Part shown: in pieces, positions 14,284-23,570 of the stretch | How the letters are laid out: the number at the start of each line of letters is the position of its first letter | Numbering within the stretch: position 1 is the first letter of the stretch | Assembly (NCBI GenBank): GCA_017853555.1 | Contig: JAFMJH010000017.1 | Coordinates: 1-39,276 of the forward strand | From: Steroidobacteraceae bacterium | Lineage (GTDB): Bacteria > Pseudomonadota > Gammaproteobacteria > Steroidobacterales > Steroidobacteraceae | Direction of reading: 5' to 3' | DNA: 39,276 bases | Position numbers and translations under genes: made by a program | Notes under the pieces: model-generated | Told to the model about the DNA's origin: nothing | Database searches by the model: none | The model's input: the letters and a program-made list of their open reading frames with translations, nothing else

Positions 14284-16002
14284 ATGCGTACTTCCATCAA
14301 GTTTTTGAATCGTGCGGACGGCGGTGCCGTCGAGATCAGTTCACGATTGCACGAGGGTGAAGCGCTGACCTTCGGTCGCGCAACCGATCAGGTGTTGCAC
14401 ACCAGTGATCCGCGCGTGCCGTTGCAGCATTCGCGCATCGTGTCGTCCGCGCGGGGGGCCGTGTTGCGGTGCAAGGCGCCGGCACAGGCGGTGGTGAACG
14501 GGCGCACCACGCGCGATGCCGTGCTTGCGGTCGGCGACATCGTGCAACTTGGTCCCTACGTGCTGCGCGTCCTCGAGCCCGAGGCTGGCGTCGATCTGTC
14601 GGTATCGGTCGAAGCCGATCAGCGCGCCGACGCGCGCGCGGCTGCGCCCCTTGCGCCCGTGCTCGACCTGTCGGTTGCGGGATTGCGCAAGCGGCGTTGG
14701 TCCTGGGCGTTCTTTCTGGTCACGCTGGCGTTCGGCCTGATACTGCCTTGGGTTGCGCACAACGCCGAGGGCGGCAACCAGACCTTGCGCAGTCTGCATT
14801 TGCCGAGCGATCGCATTTGGAGTTCCGGGCCGTTGCATTCGGCGCATGCGGGGCTCGGTCAAAAATGCGAGAGCTGCCACGTCAAAGCATTCGTGAGCGT
14901 GCGCAGCGAGACCTGCCTCGATTGCCATGCCTCGAACCTGCACCAGCACGTCGCCGCGGGCCACGCGCAAGCGGCGTCGCTCGCGCAGGCGAAGTGCACG
15001 AACTGTCATGTCGAGCACGACGAGCCGTCGACGCTCGTCAATCGTGATCAAAGAGTGTGCCTCGATTGTCACGCCGATCCGAAGAAATCGCTGCCCGACA
15101 GCAAGGGGCTGCAGGCGGTCGCCGATTTCGGCGACTCACATCCGGAGTTTCGGGTGAGCATGATCGACGCCGCGGCGAGCGCGAACGATTCGGTGTCGGT
15201 GCAGCGACTCGCTTTGGACTCGCCGGGTCTGCGCGAGCGCAGCGGCCTCAAGTTCACCCATGCCAAGCACCTCGATCCGAAGGGCGTCAAAACGGCCGAC
15301 GGGCAGAAAGTCATGGCCTGTGCCGATTGTCACGTCGCCAATCGCGACGGTCGTGGCTTTGCACCGATCACGATGGAGACGAGCTGCGCGAGTTGCCACA
15401 AGCTCGAGTTCGATCCGGCGACGCCGGATCGCAAAGTGCCGCACGGCAAGCCCGCGGAGGTCGTGCAGGCGTTGATCGACCATTATTCCGGTCGATATCT
15501 GAACGATTACACCGATCCGCACGCTGCCGCGGATTCGGCGCGCGTCGTATCGTTGCCGACGCTTGGCGCGTCGCCGGCGGCGCGCGCGCGGCTGCTCGGC
15601 AATGCGCGCGAGCGAGCCTTGACGGTGGCCAAAGACGTGTTCGAACGCCGGATGTGCGTCGACTGTCACGTCGTCGAACGCGTCGATGCCGACGAATGGC
15701 GTGTCGCCGCCGTGAAATTGACGTCGACCTGGATGCCCGGGGCCGAGTTCGATCACGGTGCGCACGGCACGAGTTTGACGCCTTGTTCGACTTGTCATGC
15801 CGCGGAGAAATCCAAGGAAGCGGCCGACGTGTTGATGCCGTCGATCAAAGTATGTCGCGATTGTCACGCCGGCGGCGAGTCGCATGGCGAAGCGTCAGGC
15901 AAGTTGGCGAGCGGTTGCACGACTTGTCACGGCTTCCATGGTGCCGCGCAGCCTTTGTGGCAGCAGTCGGCGGCACGCAAGGTGCTCAAGGCGAGTTCCT
16001 GA
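14284..16002 (+). CDS. FHA-like domain fused to a membrane-anchored decahaem cytochrome c (gene C)
   Basis: 572 residues. The first 100 form an FHA-like fold: 'FGR' at 30-32, 'HSR' at 49-51, 'VNGRTT' at 71-76 and 'GDIVQLGPYVLRV' at 84-96 match the G-R / S-x-x-H / N-G pattern loosely. One membrane helix (about 140-158) puts the FHA part in the cytoplasm and the rest in the periplasm. Ten CxxCH haem sites follow, at 195, 211, 238, 259, 346, 368, 458, 501, 524 and 545, with extra histidines for bis-His ligation. FHA domains normally bind phosphothreonine proteins, so this links a cytoplasmic phospho-signal or docking function to a periplasmic electron carrier. I know of no characterised protein of this layout. 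Nine bases separate it from gene B, and its stop overlaps the next start (TGATG). Confidence 0.88.
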   Translation: MRTSIKFLNRADGGAVEISSRLHEGEALTFGRATDQVLHTSDPRVPLQHSRIVSSARGAVLRCKAPAQAVVNGRTTRDAVLAVGDIVQLGPYVLRVLEPEAGVDLSVSVEADQRADARAAAPLAPVLDLSVAGLRKRRWSWAFFLVTLAFGLILPWVAHNAEGGNQTLRSLHLPSDRIWSSGPLHSAHAGLGQKCESCHVKAFVSVRSETCLDCHASNLHQHVAAGHAQAASLAQAKCTNCHVEHDEPSTLVNRDQRVCLDCHADPKKSLPDSKGLQAVADFGDSHPEFRVSMIDAAASANDSVSVQRLALDSPGLRERSGLKFTHAKHLDPKGVKTADGQKVMACADCHVANRDGRGFAPITMETSCASCHKLEFDPATPDRKVPHGKPAEVVQALIDHYSGRYLNDYTDPHAAADSARVVSLPTLGASPAARARLLGNARERALTVAKDVFERRMCVDCHVVERVDADEWRVAAVKLTSTWMPGAEFDHGAHGTSLTPCSTCHAAEKSKEAADVLMPSIKVCRDCHAGGESHGEASGKLASGCTTCHGFHGAAQPLWQQSAARKVLKASS

Positions 16003-17999
16003 TGACGCGGGTGGCAGCGATGCTGTCGGCAGCGCTCGCGCTGTTGATCGGCGGTTGTGGGGGCGGTGGCGGCACCGCGGGCGGAGGCGGTCTCGTCTCG
16101 ACGCCGGCCGCGCCCGTCTCGCAGGATTGTTCGGGAAGTTGCGCGACGGCGGCGAGCGCGTTGAGCGTCGCGCAGGTGCAAGGCATCGTCGCGCGTGCGG
16201 TGGCCGAGGCGCAGGCGCGCAACCAACGCGCCACCATCGCGGTGGTCGATCGGGTCGGCAACGTGCTTGCGGTCTTCGCGATGACCGGCGCGCCGGCCAC
16301 CGTCACCGTGCGTTCGACGACCGGCGCCGCGCGCATCGACGGCGGTTTGGAAAACGTCGAGATCATTCCCTCCACCATGGCGGCGATCGCGAAGGCGATC
16401 ACCGGCGCGTATCTGTCGAGCGAGGGCAATGCCTTTTCGACGCGCACCGCGAGTCAAATCGTCCAATCGCATTTCAATCCCGGTGAAGCGCTGTCGCCCG
16501 GTGGTCCGCTGTTCGGCGTGCAGTTCAGTCAGTTGCCGTGTTCCGATTTGAATTCGCGATTCGGCGCCAGCGCGGGCGATACCGGTCCGAAGCGTTCGCC
16601 GCTCGGGCTCGCCGCCGATCCGGGCGGTCTGCCGCTCTACATCGACGGCACGCCCGTGGGCGGCGTCGGTGTGGTCGCCGACGGTGTCTATGGTCTCGAT
16701 GCCGACATCTTCGACAAAGACGTCGATGTCGAAGAGGCGATCGCGGTCGCCGCGACCTACGGCCTCGCCGCGCCGCTCGATCGGCGCGCCGATCGCATCA
16801 CCGCCGACGGCAAGACGCTGCGGTTCACCGATCTCGACAGCGCCGAGCTCACCTCGAACCCCGCGGCCGCGCCCGCTTATGCGAGTCTCGAGGGCAGCGT
16901 CGGCAAGCTCGTTGCGGTCAACGGTTATGCGATTGCCAGCGTGCGCGCGGGAACGGCCTTCGGGCAACCGGCCTCGGGCGTCCGTGCCGACACCAAAGAT
17001 TTCTCCGGTCTCGATGCGTTCGTGCTGGTCGATGCGGCGAACGTCGAACGTTATCGACCGCGCGCCGGTACCGACGGCAGCGCGGCGCTCACCGAGTCCG
17101 AGGTGCGCGCGATTTTGGCGAGCGCCCTGCGTACGGCCAACCGCGCGCGTGCGCAGATTCGCAGACCGCTCGGAACGCCCGCGCGCGTGACGATCAGCGT
17201 CACCGATTCGAACGGCGTCATACTCGGCATTGCGCGGACGCGCGATGCGCCGGTGTTCGGCATCGACGTCTCGTTGCAAAAGGCGCGCACGGCCGGCTTC
17301 TTCTCGAGTGCGAGCGCGGCAGCCGCGCTCAATGCCTTGCCGAACGCCGTGTACCTCGATCGCACCCTGAAAGTTTTGCGCAGCGAACCGCTCGGTCAGT
17401 ACGTCGGCGGCATGCGCACTTTCCTTGGTCAGCCGAACGCCTTGGCCGATGGTCAGTACGCCATTTCCGCGCGCGCCGTCGGCAATCTCGCGCGACCCAA
17501 TTATCCCGACGGCGTCGACGGCAATCCGGCCGGGCCTTTGTCGCGCAAAGCGGGGCAGTGGAGCCCGTTCAACACCGGACTTCAACTGGATTTGATCCAC
17601 AACGCGCTGATACAGCACGTCGCGTACGTCGCCGGGCTCGCGCCGGACGTGCCGCAGAACTGCACCGCGGTGTCCGGATTCGACAGCGGTTTCGCGCGTG
17701 GTACGTCGTCGACGCAGCTGGCCAACGGTGCGCAAATATTTCCGGGCGGCGTGCCGATCTATCGCAACGACAAGTTCGTCGGCGCGATCGGCGTCTCGGG
17801 CGACGGCGTCGATCAGGACGACATGGTCGCATTCTTGGGCGTCGCAGACGCGGGGCTCGCGAATGCCGGCATCGGCAATGCGCCGCCCGCGCGCCGCTCG
17901 GATCAGCTGGTTCCCGCAGGCTCGCGCTTGCGTTACGTCGGTTGTCCGCAGGCGCCGTTCCTCGACTCGAACGAACAGGAGGCGTGCAATGGTCGTTGA
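16002..17999 (+). CDS. Lipoprotein with two GlcG/HbpS-like (DUF336) domains (gene D)
   Basis: 665 residues. The N-terminus is a lipoprotein signal with lipobox 'IGGC' (Cys19), followed by a Gly-rich stretch. Two copies of a GlcG/HbpS-like domain are visible. The first is at about 45-270, with 'TIAVVDRVGNVLAVFAM' near 75 and 'AKAITGAYLSSEGNAFSTR' near 130. The second is at about 360-640, with 'RVTISVTDSNGVILGIAR' and 'GGVPIYRNDKFVGAIGVSG'. This fold binds haem in Streptomyces HbpS and is otherwise found near oxidoreductase genes. No CxxCH site is present. As a lipoprotein it probably sits on a membrane facing the periplasm or the surface. It could hold haem or a substrate for the cytochromes (inference). 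Its ATG overlaps the stop of gene C. Confidence 0.8.
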   Translation: MTRVAAMLSAALALLIGGCGGGGGTAGGGGLVSTPAAPVSQDCSGSCATAASALSVAQVQGIVARAVAEAQARNQRATIAVVDRVGNVLAVFAMTGAPATVTVRSTTGAARIDGGLENVEIIPSTMAAIAKAITGAYLSSEGNAFSTRTASQIVQSHFNPGEALSPGGPLFGVQFSQLPCSDLNSRFGASAGDTGPKRSPLGLAADPGGLPLYIDGTPVGGVGVVADGVYGLDADIFDKDVDVEEAIAVAATYGLAAPLDRRADRITADGKTLRFTDLDSAELTSNPAAAPAYASLEGSVGKLVAVNGYAIASVRAGTAFGQPASGVRADTKDFSGLDAFVLVDAANVERYRPRAGTDGSAALTESEVRAILASALRTANRARAQIRRPLGTPARVTISVTDSNGVILGIARTRDAPVFGIDVSLQKARTAGFFSSASAAAALNALPNAVYLDRTLKVLRSEPLGQYVGGMRTFLGQPNALADGQYAISARAVGNLARPNYPDGVDGNPAGPLSRKAGQWSPFNTGLQLDLIHNALIQHVAYVAGLAPDVPQNCTAVSGFDSGFARGTSSTQLANGAQIFPGGVPIYRNDKFVGAIGVSGDGVDQDDMVAFLGVADAGLANAGIGNAPPARRSDQLVPAGSRLRYVGCPQAPFLDSNEQEACNGR

Positions 18000-19818
18000 A
18001 CGCCTGCGTCGGCTGAGCTTGATCGCCTCGTTGGCTGCGAGCGTGTGCGCGTCGCCGGTCTTTGCACAGCACGCCGAAGCCGAGCGCGCCGCAGCGGTCC
18101 CGCCGGCCGTCGCGGCGGAGCGTTGCCCACCCGAGACGCCAGCGGATCCACGCCGTCGCAGTGCGACGGTGCCGGTGATCGAATACGAACCGACGCCCTG
18201 CAACCCCGCGCAATTGCCTGCGCCCACGTTGGAGCAGATCGGTGGCTTCGAAGGCTTGCCTGATCGCTGGCGGCTCGTCGAAGCGATCGGCATCAAGCAG
18301 AACCTGCTCGATCCCTATCATGGCTACAACGTGCTGAAAGGCGACCGCCCCGCATTCGGCGAGGACTGGTATTTCGCGGTGGTCGGCGTGTCCGACACGG
18401 TGATCGAACCGCGGGAGTTTCCGGTGCCGGTCGGCGGTCCCGTCACCGATCGCGCCGGTGCGCTCGATTTGTTCGGCAACGGCCGGCAAGACGTGTACTC
18501 ACAAACTTTTGCCGTCGAGACCATCCTCTACAAGGGCAACACGGTCTTCAAGCCGCCCGATTGGGAATTCCGTTTCACGCCCGCGTTGAACGTCACGCAC
18601 GTCGGCGTGCGCGAGCAGGGGCTGCTCAAGGCGAATCCCGATTTCGGTCGGACGCGGACCGATGGCGTGCTGGGCGTGCAGGCCTTGTTCGCAGACAAAC
18701 ATTTGCGCAACGTTTCCGAGCGCTACGACTTCGACAGTCTGCGCGTCGGCGTGCAACCGTTCACGGCGGATTTCCGCGGATTTTTGTATTCCGACAGCGC
18801 GCTCGGCGCACGCGTGTTCGGCATTCGCGACAACAACCGTCTGCAGTACAACGTCGCGTGGTTCCGTCGCATCGACAAAGACACGAACAGCGGTCTGAAC
18901 AATCTGGTCGAGCGCGGTCTCGCAGCCCTGCGCAACGACGATTTGTTCGTCGCGAATCTCTACTATCAAGATTTCCCGGTGCTCGGCTTCACGACGCAAG
19001 GCGTCGTGTTGCACGAGCGCAATCGCGAGGGTGGCCGCACGCAATATGACGACAACGGCGTGATCCAGCGCCCGGCGTCGATCGGTCTGCAGCGCAGTTA
19101 CGACTACGACGTGACCTACCTTGGGCTCTCGGGCGACGGTCATTTGGGCGGCTACAACCTGTCGGCTTCGGCGTATACGGTGCTCGGCGACATGACGCGC
19201 GGCGTTTTCGTGGAGCGCAAGCAGAGCGTACGCGCCGGTTTCTTTGCCGCCGAGTTGTCACGCGATTTCTCCTGGGTGCGGGCCCGCGCATCGATCGCCT
19301 GGGCCTCGGGTGATTCCGATCCGTACGACGGCCGCGCGGGCGGTTACGATGCCGTGCTCGAAAATCCCTTGTTCGCCGGAGCGGATACGAGCTTCTGGAT
19401 CCGCGAGCCCGTGCCGTTGATCGGCGGCGGCAGGGTTGCACTCTCGGGTCGCAACGGGATGCTGAACTCGATGCGCTCATCCAAAGAATTCGGGCAGTCG
19501 AACTTCGTGAACCCGGGATTGCGATTGCTCGGCGCGGGCGTCGATCTCGATCTGACGCCCACGCTGCGTGTCAGCGGCAACCTTAACTATCTCGCATTCG
19601 ACGACACCGCGACCCTCGAGGCCGCGCGTGCGCAGGCGGGCATCGCGCGCGGTATCGGCGTCGATGCCTCCATCGCCATTACGTGGCGTCCGCTAGCGAT
19701 TCAAAACGTGGTCGGACGTCTCTCGTATGCCACGTTGTTCCCCGGCGCGGGTTACCGCGACCTGTTCCCCGACCGTAACGCCCACGCGATCTTGGGTAAT
19801 TTGGTGCTGACGTACTGA
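17989..19818 (+). CDS. Outer-membrane beta-barrel protein, porin-like (gene E)
   Basis: 609 residues with a cleavable signal peptide ('SLIASLAASVCASPVFA', cut near residue 26). The mature part alternates polar and hydrophobic residues in many amphipathic strands with aromatic ends ('YDYDVTYLGLSGDGHLGGYNL', 'GVDLDLTPTLRVSGNLNYLAF') and ends in 'LGNLVLTY', an aromatic C-terminus as expected for outer-membrane assembly. I do not recognise MtrB/PioB-type N-terminal motifs. Its place among multihaem cytochrome genes makes a porin-cytochrome conduit the obvious hypothesis; a plain substrate porin is the alternative. ATG at 17989 has AGGAGG at 17977-17982. It overlaps gene D by 11 bases and its stop overlaps the next start (TGATG). 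Confidence 0.8.
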   Translation: MVVERLRRLSLIASLAASVCASPVFAQHAEAERAAAVPPAVAAERCPPETPADPRRRSATVPVIEYEPTPCNPAQLPAPTLEQIGGFEGLPDRWRLVEAIGIKQNLLDPYHGYNVLKGDRPAFGEDWYFAVVGVSDTVIEPREFPVPVGGPVTDRAGALDLFGNGRQDVYSQTFAVETILYKGNTVFKPPDWEFRFTPALNVTHVGVREQGLLKANPDFGRTRTDGVLGVQALFADKHLRNVSERYDFDSLRVGVQPFTADFRGFLYSDSALGARVFGIRDNNRLQYNVAWFRRIDKDTNSGLNNLVERGLAALRNDDLFVANLYYQDFPVLGFTTQGVVLHERNREGGRTQYDDNGVIQRPASIGLQRSYDYDVTYLGLSGDGHLGGYNLSASAYTVLGDMTRGVFVERKQSVRAGFFAAELSRDFSWVRARASIAWASGDSDPYDGRAGGYDAVLENPLFAGADTSFWIREPVPLIGGGRVALSGRNGMLNSMRSSKEFGQSNFVNPGLRLLGAGVDLDLTPTLRVSGNLNYLAFDDTATLEAARAQAGIARGIGVDASIAITWRPLAIQNVVGRLSYATLFPGAGYRDLFPDRNAHAILGNLVLTY

Positions 19819-22800
19819 TGGACATGCAACACGGAAATTTTGCCGCCCGGTCCCCTTGGTGGGTCGTCCTGCTCGCTGTGCTCGCGGTTGGCGGTTACGC
19901 GATCGTCGCGACCACCAACGAAGGCGAACATCCGCGTCATGACCATGACGTACCGACCGCACCTTCGTCGCCGGCGAAGCAGACGCCTGAAGAAGCGCAG
20001 GCCAAAAGTGCCGGTTGCGTGTCGTGTCATTCGGCCACCGATCAATCGACCATGCACGCCAATCCCGGCGTGGTGCTCGGTTGCACCGACTGTCATGGTG
20101 GACGGGCGGACGTGCGGTGGCAGGGCAAAGACGAAAAAAGTGCCGAGTACACCGCGGCACGCGAGCGCGCGCACGTGTTGCCGCGCTATCCGGAGGCCTG
20201 GCATTACCCGTCGAGCCGCACCCCCGAGCGCACGTATGCGCTGCTCAACAAGGAAAGCCCGGAGTTCATCCGCTTCGTGAACCCCGGCGACTATCGCATC
20301 GCGATGGAGGCCTGCGGCGCCTGTCACGAGAAGACCATCAAAGACGCGCACCGCAGTCTGATGGCGACCGCGACGATGTTCTGGGGCGGCGCGTCCTACA
20401 ACAACGGTTTGCTGCCGTTCAAGAAATACATCCTCGGTGAAAGTTATACGCGTGACGGCAAAGCGGCGATCCTGAAGGGTGCGCAGGCGAGCGCCGAGGA
20501 TCGCGACAAGTTCAACGTCATCGAGCAGGTGTATCCGCTGCCGCGCTGGGAGAATCTGCCGCCCGCCGACATTTTCCGTGCCTTCGAGCGTGGTGGCCGC
20601 AACATCGGCAACCAGTTCCCCGAAACCGGCTTGCCCAACGTCGCTGGCGCCATCCAAAAACTCGAAGAGCCGGGCCGACCCGACTTCAAACAGTCGAATC
20701 GCGGTCCCGGAACCGGTGCGCGCATCGCGGTGCCGGTGTTGAACATCCACAAGACTCGTCTCAACGATCCTTTGATGTGGTTCATGGGCACCAACGACAA
20801 CCCGGGCGATTATCGATCGTCGGGTTGCAGTTCCTGTCACGTGGTGTACGCGAACGATCGCGACCCGCGACATGCCGGTCCGTACGCGGCCTTCGGTCAT
20901 GACGGCACGACGCAGACCGCCGATCCGACCATTCCGAAGGGCGAAAGTGGTCATCCGCTGAAGCACGAGTTCACGCGGGCGATCCCGACCAGCCAGTGCA
21001 TGATTTGCCACATGCACCAGCCGAACATGTTCATGAACTCGTTCCTCGGCTACACGATGTGGGATTACGAGTCGGACGCGCCGTCGATGTGGCCCAAGGA
21101 ACAAAAGTTTCCGACGGCGGCCGAGATTCGCAAAGTGCTCGACCGCAACCCGGAAGGCGCCGCGCCGCGCGGCTTGTGGGCGGATCCGAAGTTCCTGAGC
21201 GAAGTGAGCAAGAAGAATCCGGAGCTCAAAGACACCCAATTCGCCGACTATCACGGGCACGGCTGGAATTTCCGCGCCATTCAAAAGCGTGATCGCAAGG
21301 GTAACCTGCTCGACAAGGACGGCAATATCGTCGCCAACGACGATCCCAAGAAATGGGACAAGACCGTGCACATGGCGTCGATCCACGTCGACGTCGGCAT
21401 GCAGTGCGTCGATTGCCACTACGCCCAGGATTCGCACGGCACCGGCCACATCGTCGGCGAGGTCGCTGCTGCGGTCGAAATCGACTGCAAGGATTGCCAT
21501 GGCACCGTCGCTGCGCGCGCGAACCTGCGCACCTCCGGTCCGGCGGCCGGTGCGCGCTCCAACAATCTGGCGGCGATCCGCAACCCGGACGGCAAACCGC
21601 GCTTCGAGTGGGTGGGTGACGATCTGGTGCAACGCTCGGCCGTGACGCCGGGGCTCGAGTGGAAAGTCTCGCAGGTCAAAGATTCAGTGACGCCGGGCAA
21701 CGCGCACTACAACGCGAAAGCCGCCCGCGCGAAAACCATGAGTTACGGCACCAAGCAGCAAAAGTGGGGGCCGGACGTGCCGTGGCAGATGCTGGCACAC
21801 AGCGACGACAAGATGGAGTGCTATGCCTGCCACACCTCCTGGACCACGAGCTGCGGCGGTTGTCATCTGCCGATCGAAGCGAACTGGAAAACCGATCGAC
21901 ATCGGTATGAAGGCGGCACGACCCGCAACTACGCCACCTACAACCCGCAGGTGCTGCGCGACGACATCTTCATGCTCGGTTGGCGTGGCGCTGCCGAGGG
22001 CGGCAAGATCGCGCCCGTGAGGTCCTCATCGGCGCTGGTGCTGTCCTCGACCAACTCGAATCGCGAGCGCATCTACGTGCAGCAGGCGCCGATTTCAGCC
22101 TCCGGCTACAGCTCGCAGGCGATGAATCCGCATTACCCGCACACCGAGCGCAAGACCGAAACCAAAACTTGCAGCGATTGCCATCTCGCCAAAAGCGGCG
22201 ACAACAACGCGATCGTCGCGCAGACACTCGGCTACGGTACGCAATTCATCAACTTCGCCGGCCTCAATGCGATCGTCGGCACGGGGCAGGGCATCTCGAC
22301 CGTGCAGGTCACCGAGTACGACGAGCCGCAGGCCGTGATCGGTTCGTACCTGCATCGTTACGCCTATCCGAAGTGGTTCGCGGAGCACCAGGCGCGCAGC
22401 CGCGTGTTGCGCGAAGGGAATCACCTGTCGGGCGAAGTCGCCGGTTGCGTGCAGATGCGCGGCGAGTACATCTTCGCTGCAGAAGGCAAGCGCGGCTTCC
22501 GCGTGGTCGATGCCGCATCGATCGCCAACAAAGGCTATAGCCAGAAACTCGTCAGTGCGCCGTACTCGCCACTCGGTCAGCGTGCGCAGATCCCCTCGCG
22601 CAACGCCACCTGCGTGGCGCTCGCGACGACCCAGCCCGTGCATCCGCCGCGCAACGAGGGCGATCTGATGCGCAAGGTGAATCTCGAGCAGCCGTTCCTG
22701 CCGATCTACAACTATGCGGTGATCACGGACTCGGAAGAGGGTCTGATTCTCGTCGACGTCAACACGTTTGCCGACGGCGAGTTCCGCAACAACAATTTGA

Positions 22801-23570
22801 CGCGCGCCCTGACCTGGAATCCCGAGGGCAAGCTGGCCGGCGCACGGTTCATCACGCTCACCGGAGCGATCGCGTACGTGACGACGCCGCGAGCGCTGTT
22901 CATCGTCGATCTGAACGAACCGCTGAAGCCGCGCATCCTCTCCGAGGTGCCGCTGGACGATCCGCGTGCGGTGGTCGTCCAGTTCCGCTATGCGTTCGTC
23001 ACGTCGCGACAGGGGTTCGAAGTGCTCGATGTGACGCATCACGACAAAGTCCGTCGTGTTCCTGGTGCGATCGTGCCGCTCACCGCGGCGCAGGGTCTCA
23101 GCGTGGCGCGGACCTACGCCTACGTCGCCAACGGCGCCGACGGTATCGCGATCGTCGACGTCGAGCGGCCCGAGCGACCGTTGCTCTACAAGAAGTGGAA
23201 TGCCGAAGGTTCGCTGGTCGACGCGCGTGACGTCATGATCGCCTCGACGAATGCGTCGTTGTTCGCTTATGTCGCCGACGGTCGCGGTGGACTCAAGGTG
23301 GTGCAGATGACGAGCCCGTCGAGTCAACCGAACTTCTACGGCTTCAGTCCGGAGCCTCGACCCGAATTGATCGCACGCTACAAAACGCGCGCACCTGCTT
23401 TGTCGTTGTCGCGACCCCTCGAGCGCGACCGCGCGGTCGACGAGAGCGGTGGGCAGGTGGCGGTGTTCGGACGACGGGGTTCGCGTCCGTTCAACCTCAA
23501 GGAAATGCAGGGTATGTATTTGAACGACCGTGGCGAGCCGTGGTTCGTCGAAGATAGCGAGGTGCGGTAA
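19818..23570 (+). CDS. Decahaem cytochrome c with C-terminal LVIVD-like repeat propeller (gene F)
   Basis: 1250 residues. A single hydrophobic segment (about 14-31) near the N-terminus is either an uncleaved anchor or a signal peptide; no lipobox is seen. Ten CxxCH haem sites lie at residues 67, 89, 166, 337, 394, 530, 557, 668, 679 and 785. From about 830 to 1220 haem sites stop and short repeats with 'YAFVTSRQGFEVLDV', 'YAYVANGADGIAIVDV' and 'FAYVADGRGGLKVVQM' appear. These resemble LVIVD repeats, which build a beta-propeller in surface or periplasmic proteins. The propeller may bind a partner or substrate while the haem part carries electrons. Stop and start codons overlap with both neighbours (TGATG before, TAATG after). 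Family name unknown to me. Confidence 0.88.
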   Translation: MDMQHGNFAARSPWWVVLLAVLAVGGYAIVATTNEGEHPRHDHDVPTAPSSPAKQTPEEAQAKSAGCVSCHSATDQSTMHANPGVVLGCTDCHGGRADVRWQGKDEKSAEYTAARERAHVLPRYPEAWHYPSSRTPERTYALLNKESPEFIRFVNPGDYRIAMEACGACHEKTIKDAHRSLMATATMFWGGASYNNGLLPFKKYILGESYTRDGKAAILKGAQASAEDRDKFNVIEQVYPLPRWENLPPADIFRAFERGGRNIGNQFPETGLPNVAGAIQKLEEPGRPDFKQSNRGPGTGARIAVPVLNIHKTRLNDPLMWFMGTNDNPGDYRSSGCSSCHVVYANDRDPRHAGPYAAFGHDGTTQTADPTIPKGESGHPLKHEFTRAIPTSQCMICHMHQPNMFMNSFLGYTMWDYESDAPSMWPKEQKFPTAAEIRKVLDRNPEGAAPRGLWADPKFLSEVSKKNPELKDTQFADYHGHGWNFRAIQKRDRKGNLLDKDGNIVANDDPKKWDKTVHMASIHVDVGMQCVDCHYAQDSHGTGHIVGEVAAAVEIDCKDCHGTVAARANLRTSGPAAGARSNNLAAIRNPDGKPRFEWVGDDLVQRSAVTPGLEWKVSQVKDSVTPGNAHYNAKAARAKTMSYGTKQQKWGPDVPWQMLAHSDDKMECYACHTSWTTSCGGCHLPIEANWKTDRHRYEGGTTRNYATYNPQVLRDDIFMLGWRGAAEGGKIAPVRSSSALVLSSTNSNRERIYVQQAPISASGYSSQAMNPHYPHTERKTETKTCSDCHLAKSGDNNAIVAQTLGYGTQFINFAGLNAIVGTGQGISTVQVTEYDEPQAVIGSYLHRYAYPKWFAEHQARSRVLREGNHLSGEVAGCVQMRGEYIFAAEGKRGFRVVDAASIANKGYSQKLVSAPYSPLGQRAQIPSRNATCVALATTQPVHPPRNEGDLMRKVNLEQPFLPIYNYAVITDSEEGLILVDVNTFADGEFRNNNLTRALTWNPEGKLAGARFITLTGAIAYVTTPRALFIVDLNEPLKPRILSEVPLDDPRAVVVQFRYAFVTSRQGFEVLDVTHHDKVRRVPGAIVPLTAAQGLSVARTYAYVANGADGIAIVDVERPERPLLYKKWNAEGSLVDARDVMIASTNASLFAYVADGRGGLKVVQMTSPSSQPNFYGFSPEPRPELIARYKTRAPALSLSRPLERDRAVDESGGQVAVFGRRGSRPFNLKEMQGMYLNDRGEPWFVEDSEVR

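Noticed and set aside
15927-18296. Long minus-strand open frame opposite the GlcG-like lipoprotein
   Set aside because: Arg-rich low-complexity product with no motif; the opposite strand encodes a lipoprotein and a barrel with proper start sites and overlaps.
19752-21632. Long minus-strand open frames opposite the decahaem cytochrome (also 22095-23633)
   Set aside because: CxxCH motifs and operon overlaps on the plus strand are decisive; the antisense products have no recognisable domain.
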